The notes under the pieces: generated by a model
The model's database searches: none
The model's input: only the letters and a program-made list of their open reading frames with translations
What the model was told of the DNA's origin: nothing
NCBI GenBank assembly: GCA_947178575.1
Contig: CAMWYX010000011.1
Location: 1-52,783 of the forward strand
Reading direction: 5' to 3'
Origin: an uncultured Ruminococcus sp.
Lineage (GTDB): Bacteria > Bacillota > Clostridia > Oscillospirales > Ruminococcaceae
DNA: 52,783 nt
Program-made: the position numbers and the translations under genes
Shown here: one piece after another, positions 15,761-25,236 of the stretch
Position numbering within the stretch: the stretch's first letter is position 1
Layout: each line of letters starts with the position of its first letter

Positions 15761-15790
15761 AGACCGCACAAATTCAAATCTGTACGGTCT
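15761..15790. repeat. Hairpin between guaB and purB
   Basis: AGACCG(C/T)ACA arms with a 10-nt loop lie 26 bases after the guaB stop. There is no T run on the minus strand, so it may be a weak attenuator or a 3'-end-stabilising hairpin rather than a full terminator. Confidence 0.55.
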
Positions 15791-15815
15791 TTAAATCATG
15801 AGTCAAATTTTATAA

Positions 15816-17306
<1,491 letters not shown>

Positions 17307-17331
17307 TTAAATTTAAAGTTTATTAACTTTA

Positions 17332-17360
17332 ATCATAACAAATTTTATAAATTATGTCAA
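17332..17360 (-). promoter_or_regulatory. Promoter of guaB
   Basis: Minus strand TTGACA (17360-17355), a 17-bp spacer and TATGAT (17337-17332). The leader is about 50 nt, too short for a guanine riboswitch, and none is seen. Confidence 0.8.
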
Positions 17361-17444
17361 GGGTTTTCGCAAAATCCGGAATATAGAAAATTCATGTGGA
17401 AAAGGGGGTTCAATTTGTCGTATACGCTGATTTGCGGAGACATT

Positions 17445-18620
17445 TCATATACTTTCATCACGGCGAACTATATTTCCGCTGATTATTACGAGTTCCGGTT
17501 CGGAGAGGAGTGAAAGGGGGTCATCGCCTTTCCGGTAGAGCTGAATATCCGCATCTTTTCCGGCTTTAAGGCTTCCGGTAGTTTCGGAGATTCCGAGTAT
17601 TCCGGCGGCTGAAACAGTAAGGCTTTTCAGAGCGTTCTCATGTGACAGACCGCCTTTCACTGCGGCTTCTGCCGAAAGAGGAAGATACTGTATCGGAATT
17701 ACCGTATGGTCGGTACATATTGCAATTTCAACGCCGTTTTCTGCAAGAACGGCAGCGTTTTTAAGTTCAAGTCCACGCATTTCGGGTTTGCAACGGTCGC
17801 ATATCAGAGGTCCGCATATTACCGGAACATTTTCGCTTCCGAGAATATCGGCGATTTTATAGCCCTCTGTTCCGTGGATTATAACAATATCGAGTGAAAA
17901 TTCATTTGCTATTCTCATAGCGGTGCATATATCATCTGCACGGTGACAGTGGAAAAAAGCTTTCTGTTTCCGTTCAAGGAGAGGCATAAGAGCTTCGCAT
18001 TTTATATCGTATTCCGGCGGTTCATAGTTTTCGTTATCCGAGTAATATATATCCATATCATGGGCGTATCTGCGTGATTTATACAATCCCTCACGGATAA
18101 CGGCAGCGGTTGCCATACGGGTTGACGGAGTTTCACCTTTTTCGCTGTATACACGTTTGGGATTTTCGCCGAGAGCAAATTTTATACCGCAGTTTTTTAT
18201 AAGCATATCGTCAACACGTCTGCCGTAGGTTTTGACAACGCATATTTCTCCACCGCAGGCATTTGCACTTCCGGGGAATACTGCTGCTGTGGTGATTCCA
18301 CGCATATGAGCTTCTGTAAAGCACCGGTCAAAAGGGTTTATACCGTCAACCGCACGCATCTGAGGGGTGAAAGGGTCGGTTGATTCGTTGCAGTCGTCGC
18401 CCTCAAAGTCTATACCGTCCTCGATTATGCCGAGGTGAGTGTGAGCGTCAATAAATCCCGGCAGAACCATTCCGCCGTGAGCATCAATATCATCACTGCC
18501 GATATTTTTCGGAACTCCGGCGCATACCGATTTTATTTTATTGTTTTTTATTTCAATCCAGCCGAGCGGAATCGTGCCGGCTTCGTCCATAGTTGCAATT
18601 TCAGCATTATATATAATCAT
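17445..18620 (-). CDS. Amidohydrolase (imidazolonepropionase-like)
   Basis: A 391-aa metal-dependent hydrolase of the amidohydrolase superfamily. Metal-binding HTH is in GFIDAHTHLG. Further metal or catalytic residues appear in FHCHRADD, IIHGTEGY and the C-terminal ICTDHTVIP, followed by the closing beta-sandwich (GSLKAGKDADIQLY). The closest group is the imidazolonepropionase-like/prolidase-like amidohydrolases; the true substrate is unknown. It starts 11 bp after aroK and ends a minus-strand series (fabD, aroE, aroK), but no shikimate-pathway role is known for this family. Confidence 0.82.
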   Translation of the reverse strand: MIIYNAEIATMDEAGTIPLGWIEIKNNKIKSVCAGVPKNIGSDDIDAHGGMVLPGFIDAHTHLGIIEDGIDFEGDDCNESTDPFTPQMRAVDGINPFDRCFTEAHMRGITTAAVFPGSANACGGEICVVKTYGRRVDDMLIKNCGIKFALGENPKRVYSEKGETPSTRMATAAVIREGLYKSRRYAHDMDIYYSDNENYEPPEYDIKCEALMPLLERKQKAFFHCHRADDICTAMRIANEFSLDIVIIHGTEGYKIADILGSENVPVICGPLICDRCKPEMRGLELKNAAVLAENGVEIAICTDHTVIPIQYLPLSAEAAVKGGLSHENALKSLTVSAAGILGISETTGSLKAGKDADIQLYRKGDDPLSLLSEPELVIISGNIVRRDESI

Positions 18621-18631
18621 AACAGCTCCAG

Positions 18632-19126
18632 TTATTTTCTGATTTCGTTCAGTATAAGTTCGACGGTTTCCATAGGGCTTCCGCTGCTGTCTATGCGTAT
18701 AGTTGCGTGTTCGGAATAAACAGCATAGCGTGCGTTGTATCTTTCACGCAGTTCCTCTTTGGTTGAGGAAGCAGCAATAGGACGGTTGCTGTCACCGTAT
18801 ATTCTTTCGTAGCAGTCCTCAAACGGAACATCAAGAAATATAATTTCTCCGCTTTCAGATGCTGTACGTGCCGTATCAGGATTAAGCATAGCACCGCCTC
18901 CGCAGGCAACAACGGCATTCCGTCCGCAGAGCGATTTTACTGTTTCGGCTTCGATTTTTCGGAAATACGGTTCACCTTTTTCCGCAAAGATTTTCGGAAT
19001 CGTCATTCCCTGATTTCCGACAATAAGTTCATCTGTATCAAAAAACGCACAGCCGAGTTTTTTCGATGCCAGTTTTCCGATAGTAGTTTTACCGCAGCCC
19101 ATAAAGCCACAAAGAAAAATAGTCAT
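18632..19126 (-). CDS. aroK: Shikimate kinase
   Basis: Phosphorylates shikimate with ATP in the aromatic amino-acid pathway. 164 aa, P-loop GFMGCGKTT, the DTDELI substrate region, PYFRKIEAE and the CGGGAML glycine motif; a lid-like NRPIA stretch follows. I chose ATG 19126 because AAGGTGA stands 5 bases upstream. The GTG three codons earlier overlaps that ribosome site. It lies 34 bp after aroE, so both act together in one operon. Confidence 0.94.
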   Translation of the reverse strand: MTIFLCGFMGCGKTTIGKLASKKLGCAFFDTDELIVGNQGMTIPKIFAEKGEPYFRKIEAETVKSLCGRNAVVACGGGAMLNPDTARTASESGEIIFLDVPFEDCYERIYGDSNRPIAASSTKEELRERYNARYAVYSEHATIRIDSSGSPMETVELILNEIRK

Positions 19127-19160
19127 AAAATTCACCTTTATCCGGTTTATTGTTTTTGAT

Positions 19161-20003
19161 TTATTGTTTCTGATTCATTCTGTTTACTTCATTTTCGACA
19201 GCTGAAATAATCGGTGATATATCTTCAGCCGAAAATTCTCCGCCGTACCAGAGTTCGTGAGCCTTGACAGCCTGATATACAAGCATAGCAGCTCCGCCGA
19301 TTGCTGTACGTCCGAGAGAACGTGCCTTTTTCATGAGAAGTGTTTCGGTCGGATTATATATCACATCAAAGAATGTACTGCAATTGCCGATAATTTCATC
19401 TGAAACGGCACAGGCATCGCATTTCGGGTACATTCCCACGGGGGTGGCGTTGACAAGCAGGTCAAAGTTTCCTGATATTTCTGATATGAGGCAGATTTTA
19501 ACCGATGCACCGCTGCATTTTGCGAGTATCTCCGCCATAACAAGCTGAGCAGTCTTAATGTCCGGAGGAATTACAGCGATGGTGAGTTCTGCACCGTGCA
19601 GAGCGGCTTCAATAGCTATCATTCTACCTACTCCGCCGCAGCCGAGAAGAAGAACCTTTCCGCCGAGCGGAAGGAGTTCCGCAGAACGCAGAAATCCGTC
19701 ACAGTCCGTATTCCAGCCGGTGATTACTCCGTTGTTATTGGAAATGCAGTTCACTGAATTGTATCTCAGTGCACTTTCGCCGAGTTTATCCGCAAATGGA
19801 ATTATTGACATCTTATGCGGAATTGTAATATTGAATCCTTTCATTTCCCGTAGCATATCAAAATTGTTTCTGAGTTCTGCGGGGGCAATATCAATGAGTT
19901 CATAGGTGTAGTCGGTTATTCCGCTGAGAGCAAAAAGTTCTTTATGTATCAGCGGAGACATTGAGTGACCGAGAGGGTGTCCGATAAGTCCGTATTTATC
20001 CAT
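19161..20003 (-). CDS. aroE: Shikimate dehydrogenase
   Basis: NADP-dependent reduction of 3-dehydroshikimate. The 280 aa are normal. Family motifs: YGLIGHPLGHSMSP (shikimate binding), FNITIPHK with the catalytic Lys, NTDCDGF, the glycine loop LLGCGGVGR and NATPVGMYP. The ATG is certain from the N-terminal motif, but no clear Shine-Dalgarno lies before it. Only 22 bases separate it from the inverted repeat that ends an IS607-like element. Without the element, aroE would follow fabD at about 35 bp, so the insertion probably split a fabD-aroE-aroK operon. Expression may now depend on read-through from the element. Confidence 0.94.
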   Translation of the reverse strand: MDKYGLIGHPLGHSMSPLIHKELFALSGITDYTYELIDIAPAELRNNFDMLREMKGFNITIPHKMSIIPFADKLGESALRYNSVNCISNNNGVITGWNTDCDGFLRSAELLPLGGKVLLLGCGGVGRMIAIEAALHGAELTIAVIPPDIKTAQLVMAEILAKCSGASVKICLISEISGNFDLLVNATPVGMYPKCDACAVSDEIIGNCSTFFDVIYNPTETLLMKKARSLGRTAIGGAAMLVYQAVKAHELWYGGEFSAEDISPIISAVENEVNRMNQKQ

Positions 20004-20025
20004 AGATTTCAGCCGTTACTGAAAA

Positions 20026-20043
20026 CTTATAAAAAGTTATAAA
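20026..20043. repeat. Terminal inverted repeat, right end of the IS
   Basis: CTTATAAAAAGTTATAAA on the plus strand. Its complement matches the left-end repeat at 21998-22015 at 16 of 18 positions. It stands 22 bases before aroE. Confidence 0.7.
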
Positions 20044-20186
20044 CAAACTTTTATGTTTCATTCCTTGTTCAACGTGTCCATTTTTGATATAACAAGTCAT
20101 AATCTACTCATGTTTGGTATGACACTCCGAAGGCTTAAATTCCCGACTAACGTATCGGTACATATCAACAGCATTTGTTTAAGCTA
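20026..20186 (-). ncRNA. Candidate TnpB guide RNA (reRNA/omega-RNA) region
   Basis: About 160 non-coding nt run from the tnpB stop to the IS right end, where TnpB guide scaffolds lie in characterised elements. Self-complementary segments are visible: CTTGTT (20064-20069) with AACAAG (20091-20096), GTCATA (20096-20101) with TATGAC (20118-20123), and GTGTC (20074-20078) with GACAC (20121-20125), which compete or form a pseudoknot. The minus strand also has GCCTTCGGAGTG. The guide would be the flanking bases just past the right end (minus strand TTTTCAGTAACGGCTG). Inferred from position and structure only. Confidence 0.6.
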
Positions 20187-21344
20187 TGCTGTCAATCCAT
20201 ATCGCATTAAATTCACACTTGCCTGATAATCCCTGTCAATTGTATTGTGACATTCAGGACAGACATAGATACGTTCTGAAAGTTTCAAATCTTTCTTCAC
20301 ATATCCACAGCAGGAACATAATTTACTTGACGGATAATATCTGTCAGCAGTTATAAACTCAATGTTATTCCAGCTGCATTTATACTGTATCTGTCTGTAA
20401 AATTCATAGAAACACTGTTCCTGAACAGCATTGGCAAGGTGTCTGTTCTTCATCATTCCTTTTACATTCAAATCTTCAAGAACAATAAACTTTGGTTTTC
20501 GGCTTACTATTTCAGAAGTAGTCTGATGCAGGTAATTATGACGAATATCTGTCAGTCTGCGGGTAATCTTTAAAAGTTTTCTTTCACTTTTTACAATACT
20601 GCGTGTTTTACAGTAACATTCTCCTTTCTTGTTTTTCGAATATTTTTTAGATATTCTGCGTTGCAGTCTACGCTTTTTCTTCTTCAGTTTTCTGACTTTT
20701 GCGGTCTTGTTGATATTTCTGTAAACATTTTTATCAGAACATATTGCCAAATCTTTAATACCTATGTCAATTCCGATTCCCTGATTTGTCGGCTGTTCTG
20801 TAGATTCCTCACATTCAATACCTACAGAAATCCACCAGTGAAGACCATCAAATGTAATTCTTGGATTGGAATACTTTGCATTTACCGGTATTCTGTTCGG
20901 TTCTGCAAGTTTTATCAGATTGAATTTCTGCTTGTTTCTTTTCCTGCTGATTGTAAATTTTTCCAGTCTTACATGAGTTTCAGTAAATTCAATCTTAGAT
21001 GTATCAGCATAAAAACTGGGTTTTGACTTTCTTCTGCTTTTGAATCTTGGAAACTCTGTACTTCCTTTGAAAAAGTTCAGATATGCCTTTACAGCATCTT
21101 TTACTGCCTGTTTTGGAATATTGTTGCTGTAATCATTCAGCCATTTATATTCTTCTTCTGATTTCATAACAGTAAAAATTCTTCTTAAATCGCAATCGGA
21201 AATGAATTTATTTCCTGATTCATAATTCTTCTTCTCATAGCTTAATGCCCAGTTGTATGCAAATCTCGCAAGTCCTGCACAGGCAAACAGTTTTGTTTTC
21301 TGCTTGTTATTAGGACAGAGCATTACTTTTATGGTTTTAATCAT
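20184..21344 (-). CDS. tnpB: TnpB RNA-guided nuclease (IS607-associated)
   Basis: A 386-aa TnpB, the family from which Cas12 arose; members use a transposon-end RNA to cut DNA and favour retention of the element. RuvC-like residues are present: D193 in IGIDIGIKD, E290 in VLEDLNVKG and D370/D372 in TIDRDYQASVNL. The zinc ribbon (C343, C346, C362, C365) lies between the last two. The N-terminal part (residues 1-110) is the usual recognition region, with many Lys/Arg. It overlaps tnpA by 8 bp, with AAGGAG 10 bases before the ATG. All key residues are intact, so it is probably functional. Confidence 0.92.
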   Translation of the reverse strand: MIKTIKVMLCPNNKQKTKLFACAGLARFAYNWALSYEKKNYESGNKFISDCDLRRIFTVMKSEEEYKWLNDYSNNIPKQAVKDAVKAYLNFFKGSTEFPRFKSRRKSKPSFYADTSKIEFTETHVRLEKFTISRKRNKQKFNLIKLAEPNRIPVNAKYSNPRITFDGLHWWISVGIECEESTEQPTNQGIGIDIGIKDLAICSDKNVYRNINKTAKVRKLKKKKRRLQRRISKKYSKNKKGECYCKTRSIVKSERKLLKITRRLTDIRHNYLHQTTSEIVSRKPKFIVLEDLNVKGMMKNRHLANAVQEQCFYEFYRQIQYKCSWNNIEFITADRYYPSSKLCSCCGYVKKDLKLSERIYVCPECHNTIDRDYQASVNLMRYGLTA

Positions 21345-21942
21345 TTTCTGTAAGCTCCTTTATCATCTTCTTTGCTTTGTTTGCACGTTTGCCCTGCAAT
21401 TTACAACTGAATACAGCGATAATCTGTACTAAGTCCTCTACAAGTTCTTCCTGTTCCGTTCTTTCTGTCGTGTCAACAATTTCAATCTCACAATCATACA
21501 GTTCCGCAATGTATTCAATCAGTTCAAAACCAAATCTTGTAAGTCTGTCTTTGTAAAGCACAACCACTTTTGTAATGCTTCTGTTTGCCATGCCTTTTAT
21601 CAGTTCCTGCAAGCCTTTTCGCTTATAATTTATTCCCGAACCTATATCTGAAATAATTTCAAACGGTTTACCCTGTGCAAGCAGATATACTCTCATATTC
21701 TCTTTTTGCCGTTCCAGATCGTCTTTTTGTTTCGGCGAACTGACACGACAGTAACCTACCGTTTTACCTTGCTTTTTTACAGGCTTATTCAATATTTGAT
21801 TCAGGTCATCTTCTGAATAATAACGATAACCGTTAGGACTTGTGTGATGCGGTTTCAGCTTTCCCGATTTGTCCCAGTTTCTTAAAGTCTGTGCTGTTAC
21901 TCCAAGAATTTCTGTCATTTCATGTATAGTGTAATATTTCAT
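21337..21942 (-). CDS. tnpA: IS607-family serine recombinase (transposase)
   Basis: 201 aa with a MerR-type helix-turn-helix first (residues 1-48; YYTIHEMTEILGVTAQTLRNW) and a small serine resolvase domain next (about 60-195). The probable nucleophile is S68 in GYCRVSSPKQ, and further resolvase residues are in LYKDRLTRFGFELI. DNA-binding domain before catalytic domain is typical of IS607 and not of ordinary resolvases. I chose ATG 21942: GAGGTGAT lies 5 bases upstream, and the longer frame to 21990 runs through the promoter. Own promoter at 21962-21990. Confidence 0.92.
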   Translation of the reverse strand: MKYYTIHEMTEILGVTAQTLRNWDKSGKLKPHHTSPNGYRYYSEDDLNQILNKPVKKQGKTVGYCRVSSPKQKDDLERQKENMRVYLLAQGKPFEIISDIGSGINYKRKGLQELIKGMANRSITKVVVLYKDRLTRFGFELIEYIAELYDCEIEIVDTTERTEQEELVEDLVQIIAVFSCKLQGKRANKAKKMIKELTEND

Positions 21943-21961
21943 TCTATCACCTCTATACATA

Positions 21962-21990
21962 ATCATAACACATTTTGATATAAAAGTCAA
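21962..21990 (-). promoter_or_regulatory. Promoter of tnpA-tnpB
   Basis: Minus strand TTGACT (21990-21985), a 17-bp spacer and TATGAT (21967-21962), inside the element. It points toward aroE. Confidence 0.75.
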
Positions 21991-21997
21991 TAGTATA

Positions 21998-22015
21998 TTT
22001 ATAGCTTTTTATAAT
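21998..22015. repeat. Terminal inverted repeat, left end of the IS
   Basis: TTTATAGCTTTTTATAAT on the plus strand, the inverted partner of 20026-20043. It lies 6 bases past the fabD stop codon. Confidence 0.7.
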
Positions 22016-22021
22016 TTTTCT

Positions 22022-22933
22022 TCAACTGTTAAAAACCTCCTCCAGATTTTCCATACTGCTGATATTGACGGCTTTTACGCCTTTGAGAGTTTTCTTAACG
22101 AGACCGGTGAGCGTTTTTCCAGGTCCGAACTCAACAAACGTATCAGCTCCGGCGGAATGCATTGCTTCGAGTTCAGAAACAAAGCGTACCGGCGATACAA
22201 TATGCTGTGCGAGAAGTGACGGCATATCACTGAAATCCGTGAGTTCTCCGCCGGTTACATTTGAATAGTACTTCACTGACGGAGCGTTGAAACGGATATT
22301 TTTAGCTGTTTCGTAGAATCTGTCGGCGGCGGATTTCATGAGTTTTGAATGAAATGCTCCGGCAACATTCAGCGGAACTACTCTCGCTTTGAGTTCGGCG
22401 AATTTTTCGCTGACTTCTGCGATACCCTCCGGAGTTCCGGCGATTACGGTCTGCTGAGGTGAATTATAATTCACGGCAACGGCATAATTTTCAGCCTGTG
22501 AGCAGATTTCCTCAATTTTTTCCGGAGCAAGCTTCATAACGGCTGCCATAGCACCTTTATTTTCACGTGCGGCATCTTCCATAGCTTCCGAACGGGCTTT
22601 TATAAGGCGGAATCCGTCCTCTGCGGAAACCATTCCGGAGATAACAAGAGATGCGTATTCGCCGAGCGAATGACCAGCAACGCCATCAAATACAAATCCC
22701 TTTTCCATAGCGGCAGTAACTGCCGAAAGAGACATAAGCATAACAGCAGGCTGTGCGTTTATAGTGCGTGCGAGTTCCTCCGGAGTGCTGTCAAAGCATA
22801 CCGCACGCATATCACGTCCGAGTATTCCGTCGGCGATGTCATAAAGTGCAGACACGGCAGGAAATGATTCTGCAAAATCTTTTCCCATTCCCGGAATCTG
22901 AGAACCCTGACCGGAAAACAGTGAAATTATCAT
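22022..22933 (-). CDS. fabD: Malonyl-CoA:ACP transacylase
   Basis: Moves malonyl from CoA to acyl carrier protein for fatty-acid elongation. 303 aa. N-terminal FSGQGSQIPGMG, nucleophile S89 in GHSLGEY, the Arg region LIKARSEAM, the second catalytic His in AGAFHSKLM and the C-terminal VEFGPGKTLTGLVKK. It is transcribed away from the main fab operon, which begins 311 bp away on the plus strand. The two may share control from that gap, where TATACT at about 23004-22999 is a possible weak -10 for fabD. The IS stands right after its stop. Confidence 0.95.
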   Translation of the reverse strand: MIISLFSGQGSQIPGMGKDFAESFPAVSALYDIADGILGRDMRAVCFDSTPEELARTINAQPAVMLMSLSAVTAAMEKGFVFDGVAGHSLGEYASLVISGMVSAEDGFRLIKARSEAMEDAARENKGAMAAVMKLAPEKIEEICSQAENYAVAVNYNSPQQTVIAGTPEGIAEVSEKFAELKARVVPLNVAGAFHSKLMKSAADRFYETAKNIRFNAPSVKYYSNVTGGELTDFSDMPSLLAQHIVSPVRFVSELEAMHSAGADTFVEFGPGKTLTGLVKKTLKGVKAVNISSMENLEEVFNS

Positions 22934-23056
22934 AAAATAAAACTTCCTTTCTGTGCATTATGCTGAAAAAATTAAAATTTTCCGCAAATAAAACCAATTG
23001 AGTATAGTGAAATTGACGAATTTTTCTGAACAGCAGTATAAAAACCCAAAATATTC

Positions 23057-23085
23057 TTGCAAAAAATCCGGAAATGGTTTACAAT
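23057..23085 (+). promoter_or_regulatory. Promoter of the fab operon
   Basis: TTGCAA at 23057-23062, a 17-bp spacer and TACAAT at 23080-23085, giving a leader of about 155 nt before fabH. A second weaker candidate is TTGACG at 23013 with TATAAA at 23037 (18-bp spacer). Apart from these and the palindrome over the -10, the 311-bp fabD-fabH gap shows nothing further. Confidence 0.55.
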
Positions 23086-23095
23086 ATATATTGTA
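23080..23095. promoter_or_regulatory. Perfect 16-bp palindrome over the fab -10 (operator candidate)
   Basis: TACAATATATATTGTA is fully palindromic and covers the predicted -10 and start region of the fab operon, the expected place for a repressor. It does not match the FapR or FabT consensus as I know them. Confidence 0.5.
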
Positions 23096-23244
23096 TAGTT
23101 TTTTATGGTGCAGAATTATTGGTTTTATAAAATCAATTAAAGCAGATATATTAAAATACCGCCCATCTAATACTATAACACAAATTCTGAAATTTTACAA
23201 CTGTTTTTTCAGATTTGCGAAATATATTTTCAAAGGAGTCTGCA

Positions 23245-24231
23245 ATGGGAGTAAATATCATGGCAATGGGAAGCTATCTTCCCGAACAGTCATTAACAAA
23301 TGATTACTTTAAAAGGTTCGTTGACACAAATGATGAATGGATACGTACAAGAACAGGTATATGTTCACGCCATATGGCAGGCTGGGAACCGGTATGGTAT
23401 ATGGGAAAAATGGCTGCACAGAAAGCCATAGAAAAAGCCGGAATCAATCCCGATGAAATCGGTCTCGTTATAGTAAGCACAATTACTTCCGATTTTCTTA
23501 CACCAAGCGTTGCGAGCGTAATCCAGTACGAACTCGGAATCAGTAACGCCTCTGCTTTCGACCTCAATGCAGCCTGTTCAGGATTTGTGTATATGCTTGA
23601 TGCTGCACGCCGTTATCTTGAAACAGACGAAAATCTGAAATACGTCCTTGTGGTATCATCGGAGGCTCTTTCACGCTTTATAGATTACAGCGACAGAGGA
23701 ACGTGTATTCTTTTCGGTGACGGAGCATCGGCAGCGGTTATCAGCAGAAGCGATAAGATGTATTCATCATTCCTTGCATCTGACGGAAGCGGTGCACGCA
23801 AGCTCTTTGCACGCAATATGGCAGTCGCTCCGCAGGTGAAGCAGGATAATGATTTTGATGACGGTTTTCCGGAAAAACCTCAGCATCAGCTTTATCAGGA
23901 CGGCAAGGAAGTATATAAGTTTGCTGTCAAGGCTCTGCCGAAAGCTTTCAATGCCGCAGCGGAAAAAATCGGAATCACAAGCATTGATATAGACTGGTTT
24001 GTTCCTCATCAGGCAAATGTCAGAATAATTGAAACGGCTGCAAAGAATCTCGGAACGGGAACGGATAAGTTTATAGTTACCCTTGACCATCACGGAAATA
24101 CATCAAGTGCATCAATTCCGCTTGCTCTGTGCGAGGCTATCGAAAAAGGAATCATACAGCGGGGACAGAAACTTGCTCTTGTCGGATTCGGTGCAGGTCT
24201 TACTTACGGAAGCATCATACTTGAATATTGA
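23245..24231 (+). CDS. fabH: Beta-ketoacyl-ACP synthase III
   Basis: Starts fatty-acid synthesis by condensing an acyl-CoA primer with malonyl-ACP. 328 aa from ATG 23245, which has AAAGGAG 6-8 bases upstream; an earlier in-frame start at 23215 has no ribosome site. Catalytic triad Cys-His-Asn: C111 (NAACSGF), H255 (PHQAN) and N285 (HHGNTSS). DTNDEWIRTRTGI at the N terminus is the family signature. First gene of a ten-gene fatty-acid operon. Confidence 0.95.
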   Translation: MGVNIMAMGSYLPEQSLTNDYFKRFVDTNDEWIRTRTGICSRHMAGWEPVWYMGKMAAQKAIEKAGINPDEIGLVIVSTITSDFLTPSVASVIQYELGISNASAFDLNAACSGFVYMLDAARRYLETDENLKYVLVVSSEALSRFIDYSDRGTCILFGDGASAAVISRSDKMYSSFLASDGSGARKLFARNMAVAPQVKQDNDFDDGFPEKPQHQLYQDGKEVYKFAVKALPKAFNAAAEKIGITSIDIDWFVPHQANVRIIETAAKNLGTGTDKFIVTLDHHGNTSSASIPLALCEAIEKGIIQRGQKLALVGFGAGLTYGSIILEY

Positions 24232-24270
24232 TTTTTTGTTATTTACTATTTATTGATAAGGAGTTTTTTT

Positions 24271-25197
24271 ATGAAGACACGCATTACCGAACTTCTCGGC
24301 TGTGAATACCCTATAATTCAGGGCGGAATGGCTTGGGTTGCAGAAAATAATCTTGCCGCCGCCGTATCAAATGCCGGCGGAATCGGTCTCATCGCAGGCG
24401 GAAACGCACCTATTGACTATCTTCGTGACCAGATACGCAAGTGCAAGGAGAAAACTGATAAGCCGTTCGGCGTGAATATAATGCTCATGAGTGCAACCGC
24501 CGATGACCTTGCTCAGCTTTGTATTGACGAGAAAGTCGCCGTTGTAACTACCGGTGCAGGAAATCCGGCAAAATATATTCCGGCATGGAAAGAAGCCGGA
24601 ATAAAAGTAATTCCGGTTATTCCGTCGGTTGCTCTCGCAAAAAGAATGGAACGTGCCGGAGCTGATGCCGTTGTTGCTGAGGGTACGGAATCGGGCGGAC
24701 ATATCGGCGAAAATACTACAATGTGCCTTGTTCCGCAGGTTGTTGATGCTCTTGAAATCCCTGTTATCGCAGCAGGCGGAATCGCAGACGGCAGAGGAAT
24801 GGCAGCTTCTTTCATGCTCGGTGCGGAGGGCGTACAGCTTGGAACACGTTTCCTTGCGTCTGAAGAATGTCAGATTCACGCAATTTTCAAGGAACTCATA
24901 ATCAAGGCAAAGGATACCGACAGCGTGGTAACCGGAAGATATACGGGTCACCCGTGCAGAAACATCAAGACAAAGTTTTCAAAGAAACTTGCAAGCGGTG
25001 AGAAAGACGGTTCACTTACTCCGGACGAGTTTGAAGTTCTTACTCTCGGCTCTCTCCGAAAGGCTGTACAGGACGGAAATCTTGATGAAGGTTCTTTCCT
25101 CTGCGGAGCTATCGCTGGTATGATTGAAGATGTCAAGCCGTGTGAGGCTATCGTAAAAGAAATCATGGAGCAGGCAGAAAAGCTCCTTAACAGATAA
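24271..25197 (+). CDS. fabK: Enoyl-ACP reductase II (FMN, FabK type)
   Basis: Final reduction of each fatty-acid cycle. 308 aa, an FMN TIM barrel of the nitronate monooxygenase/FabK superfamily: PIIQGGMAWVAENNLAAAVSNAGGIG, GVNIMLMS, GTESGGHIGE, PVIAAGGIADGRG and GVQLGTRFLASEEC. ATG 24271 follows AAGGAG; the open frame extends 6 codons further without support. It sits between fabH and fabG, as in streptococci and clostridia, which favours FabK over a nitronate monooxygenase. No fabI or fabL is seen in the window. Confidence 0.93.
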   Translation: MKTRITELLGCEYPIIQGGMAWVAENNLAAAVSNAGGIGLIAGGNAPIDYLRDQIRKCKEKTDKPFGVNIMLMSATADDLAQLCIDEKVAVVTTGAGNPAKYIPAWKEAGIKVIPVIPSVALAKRMERAGADAVVAEGTESGGHIGENTTMCLVPQVVDALEIPVIAAGGIADGRGMAASFMLGAEGVQLGTRFLASEECQIHAIFKELIIKAKDTDSVVTGRYTGHPCRNIKTKFSKKLASGEKDGSLTPDEFEVLTLGSLRKAVQDGNLDEGSFLCGAIAGMIEDVKPCEAIVKEIMEQAEKLLNR

Positions 25198-25236
25198 ATC
25201 AAATATTTTCCAGTAAAAATCGGAGGATTGAAAAAT

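Larger units (their letters stand above)
20026..22015 (-). mobile_element. IS607-like insertion element (serine recombinase plus TnpB)
   Basis: About 1.99 kb between fabD and aroE with two genes, a MerR-HTH serine recombinase (tnpA) and a TnpB nuclease, in the IS607 order. Near-identical inverted repeats (16 of 18) mark the ends, 20026-20043 and 21998-22015. Both genes are intact, so the element may still be active. The outer ends are estimates: IS607 elements make no target duplication, and I cannot fix the crossover dinucleotide by eye. Confidence 0.85.
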
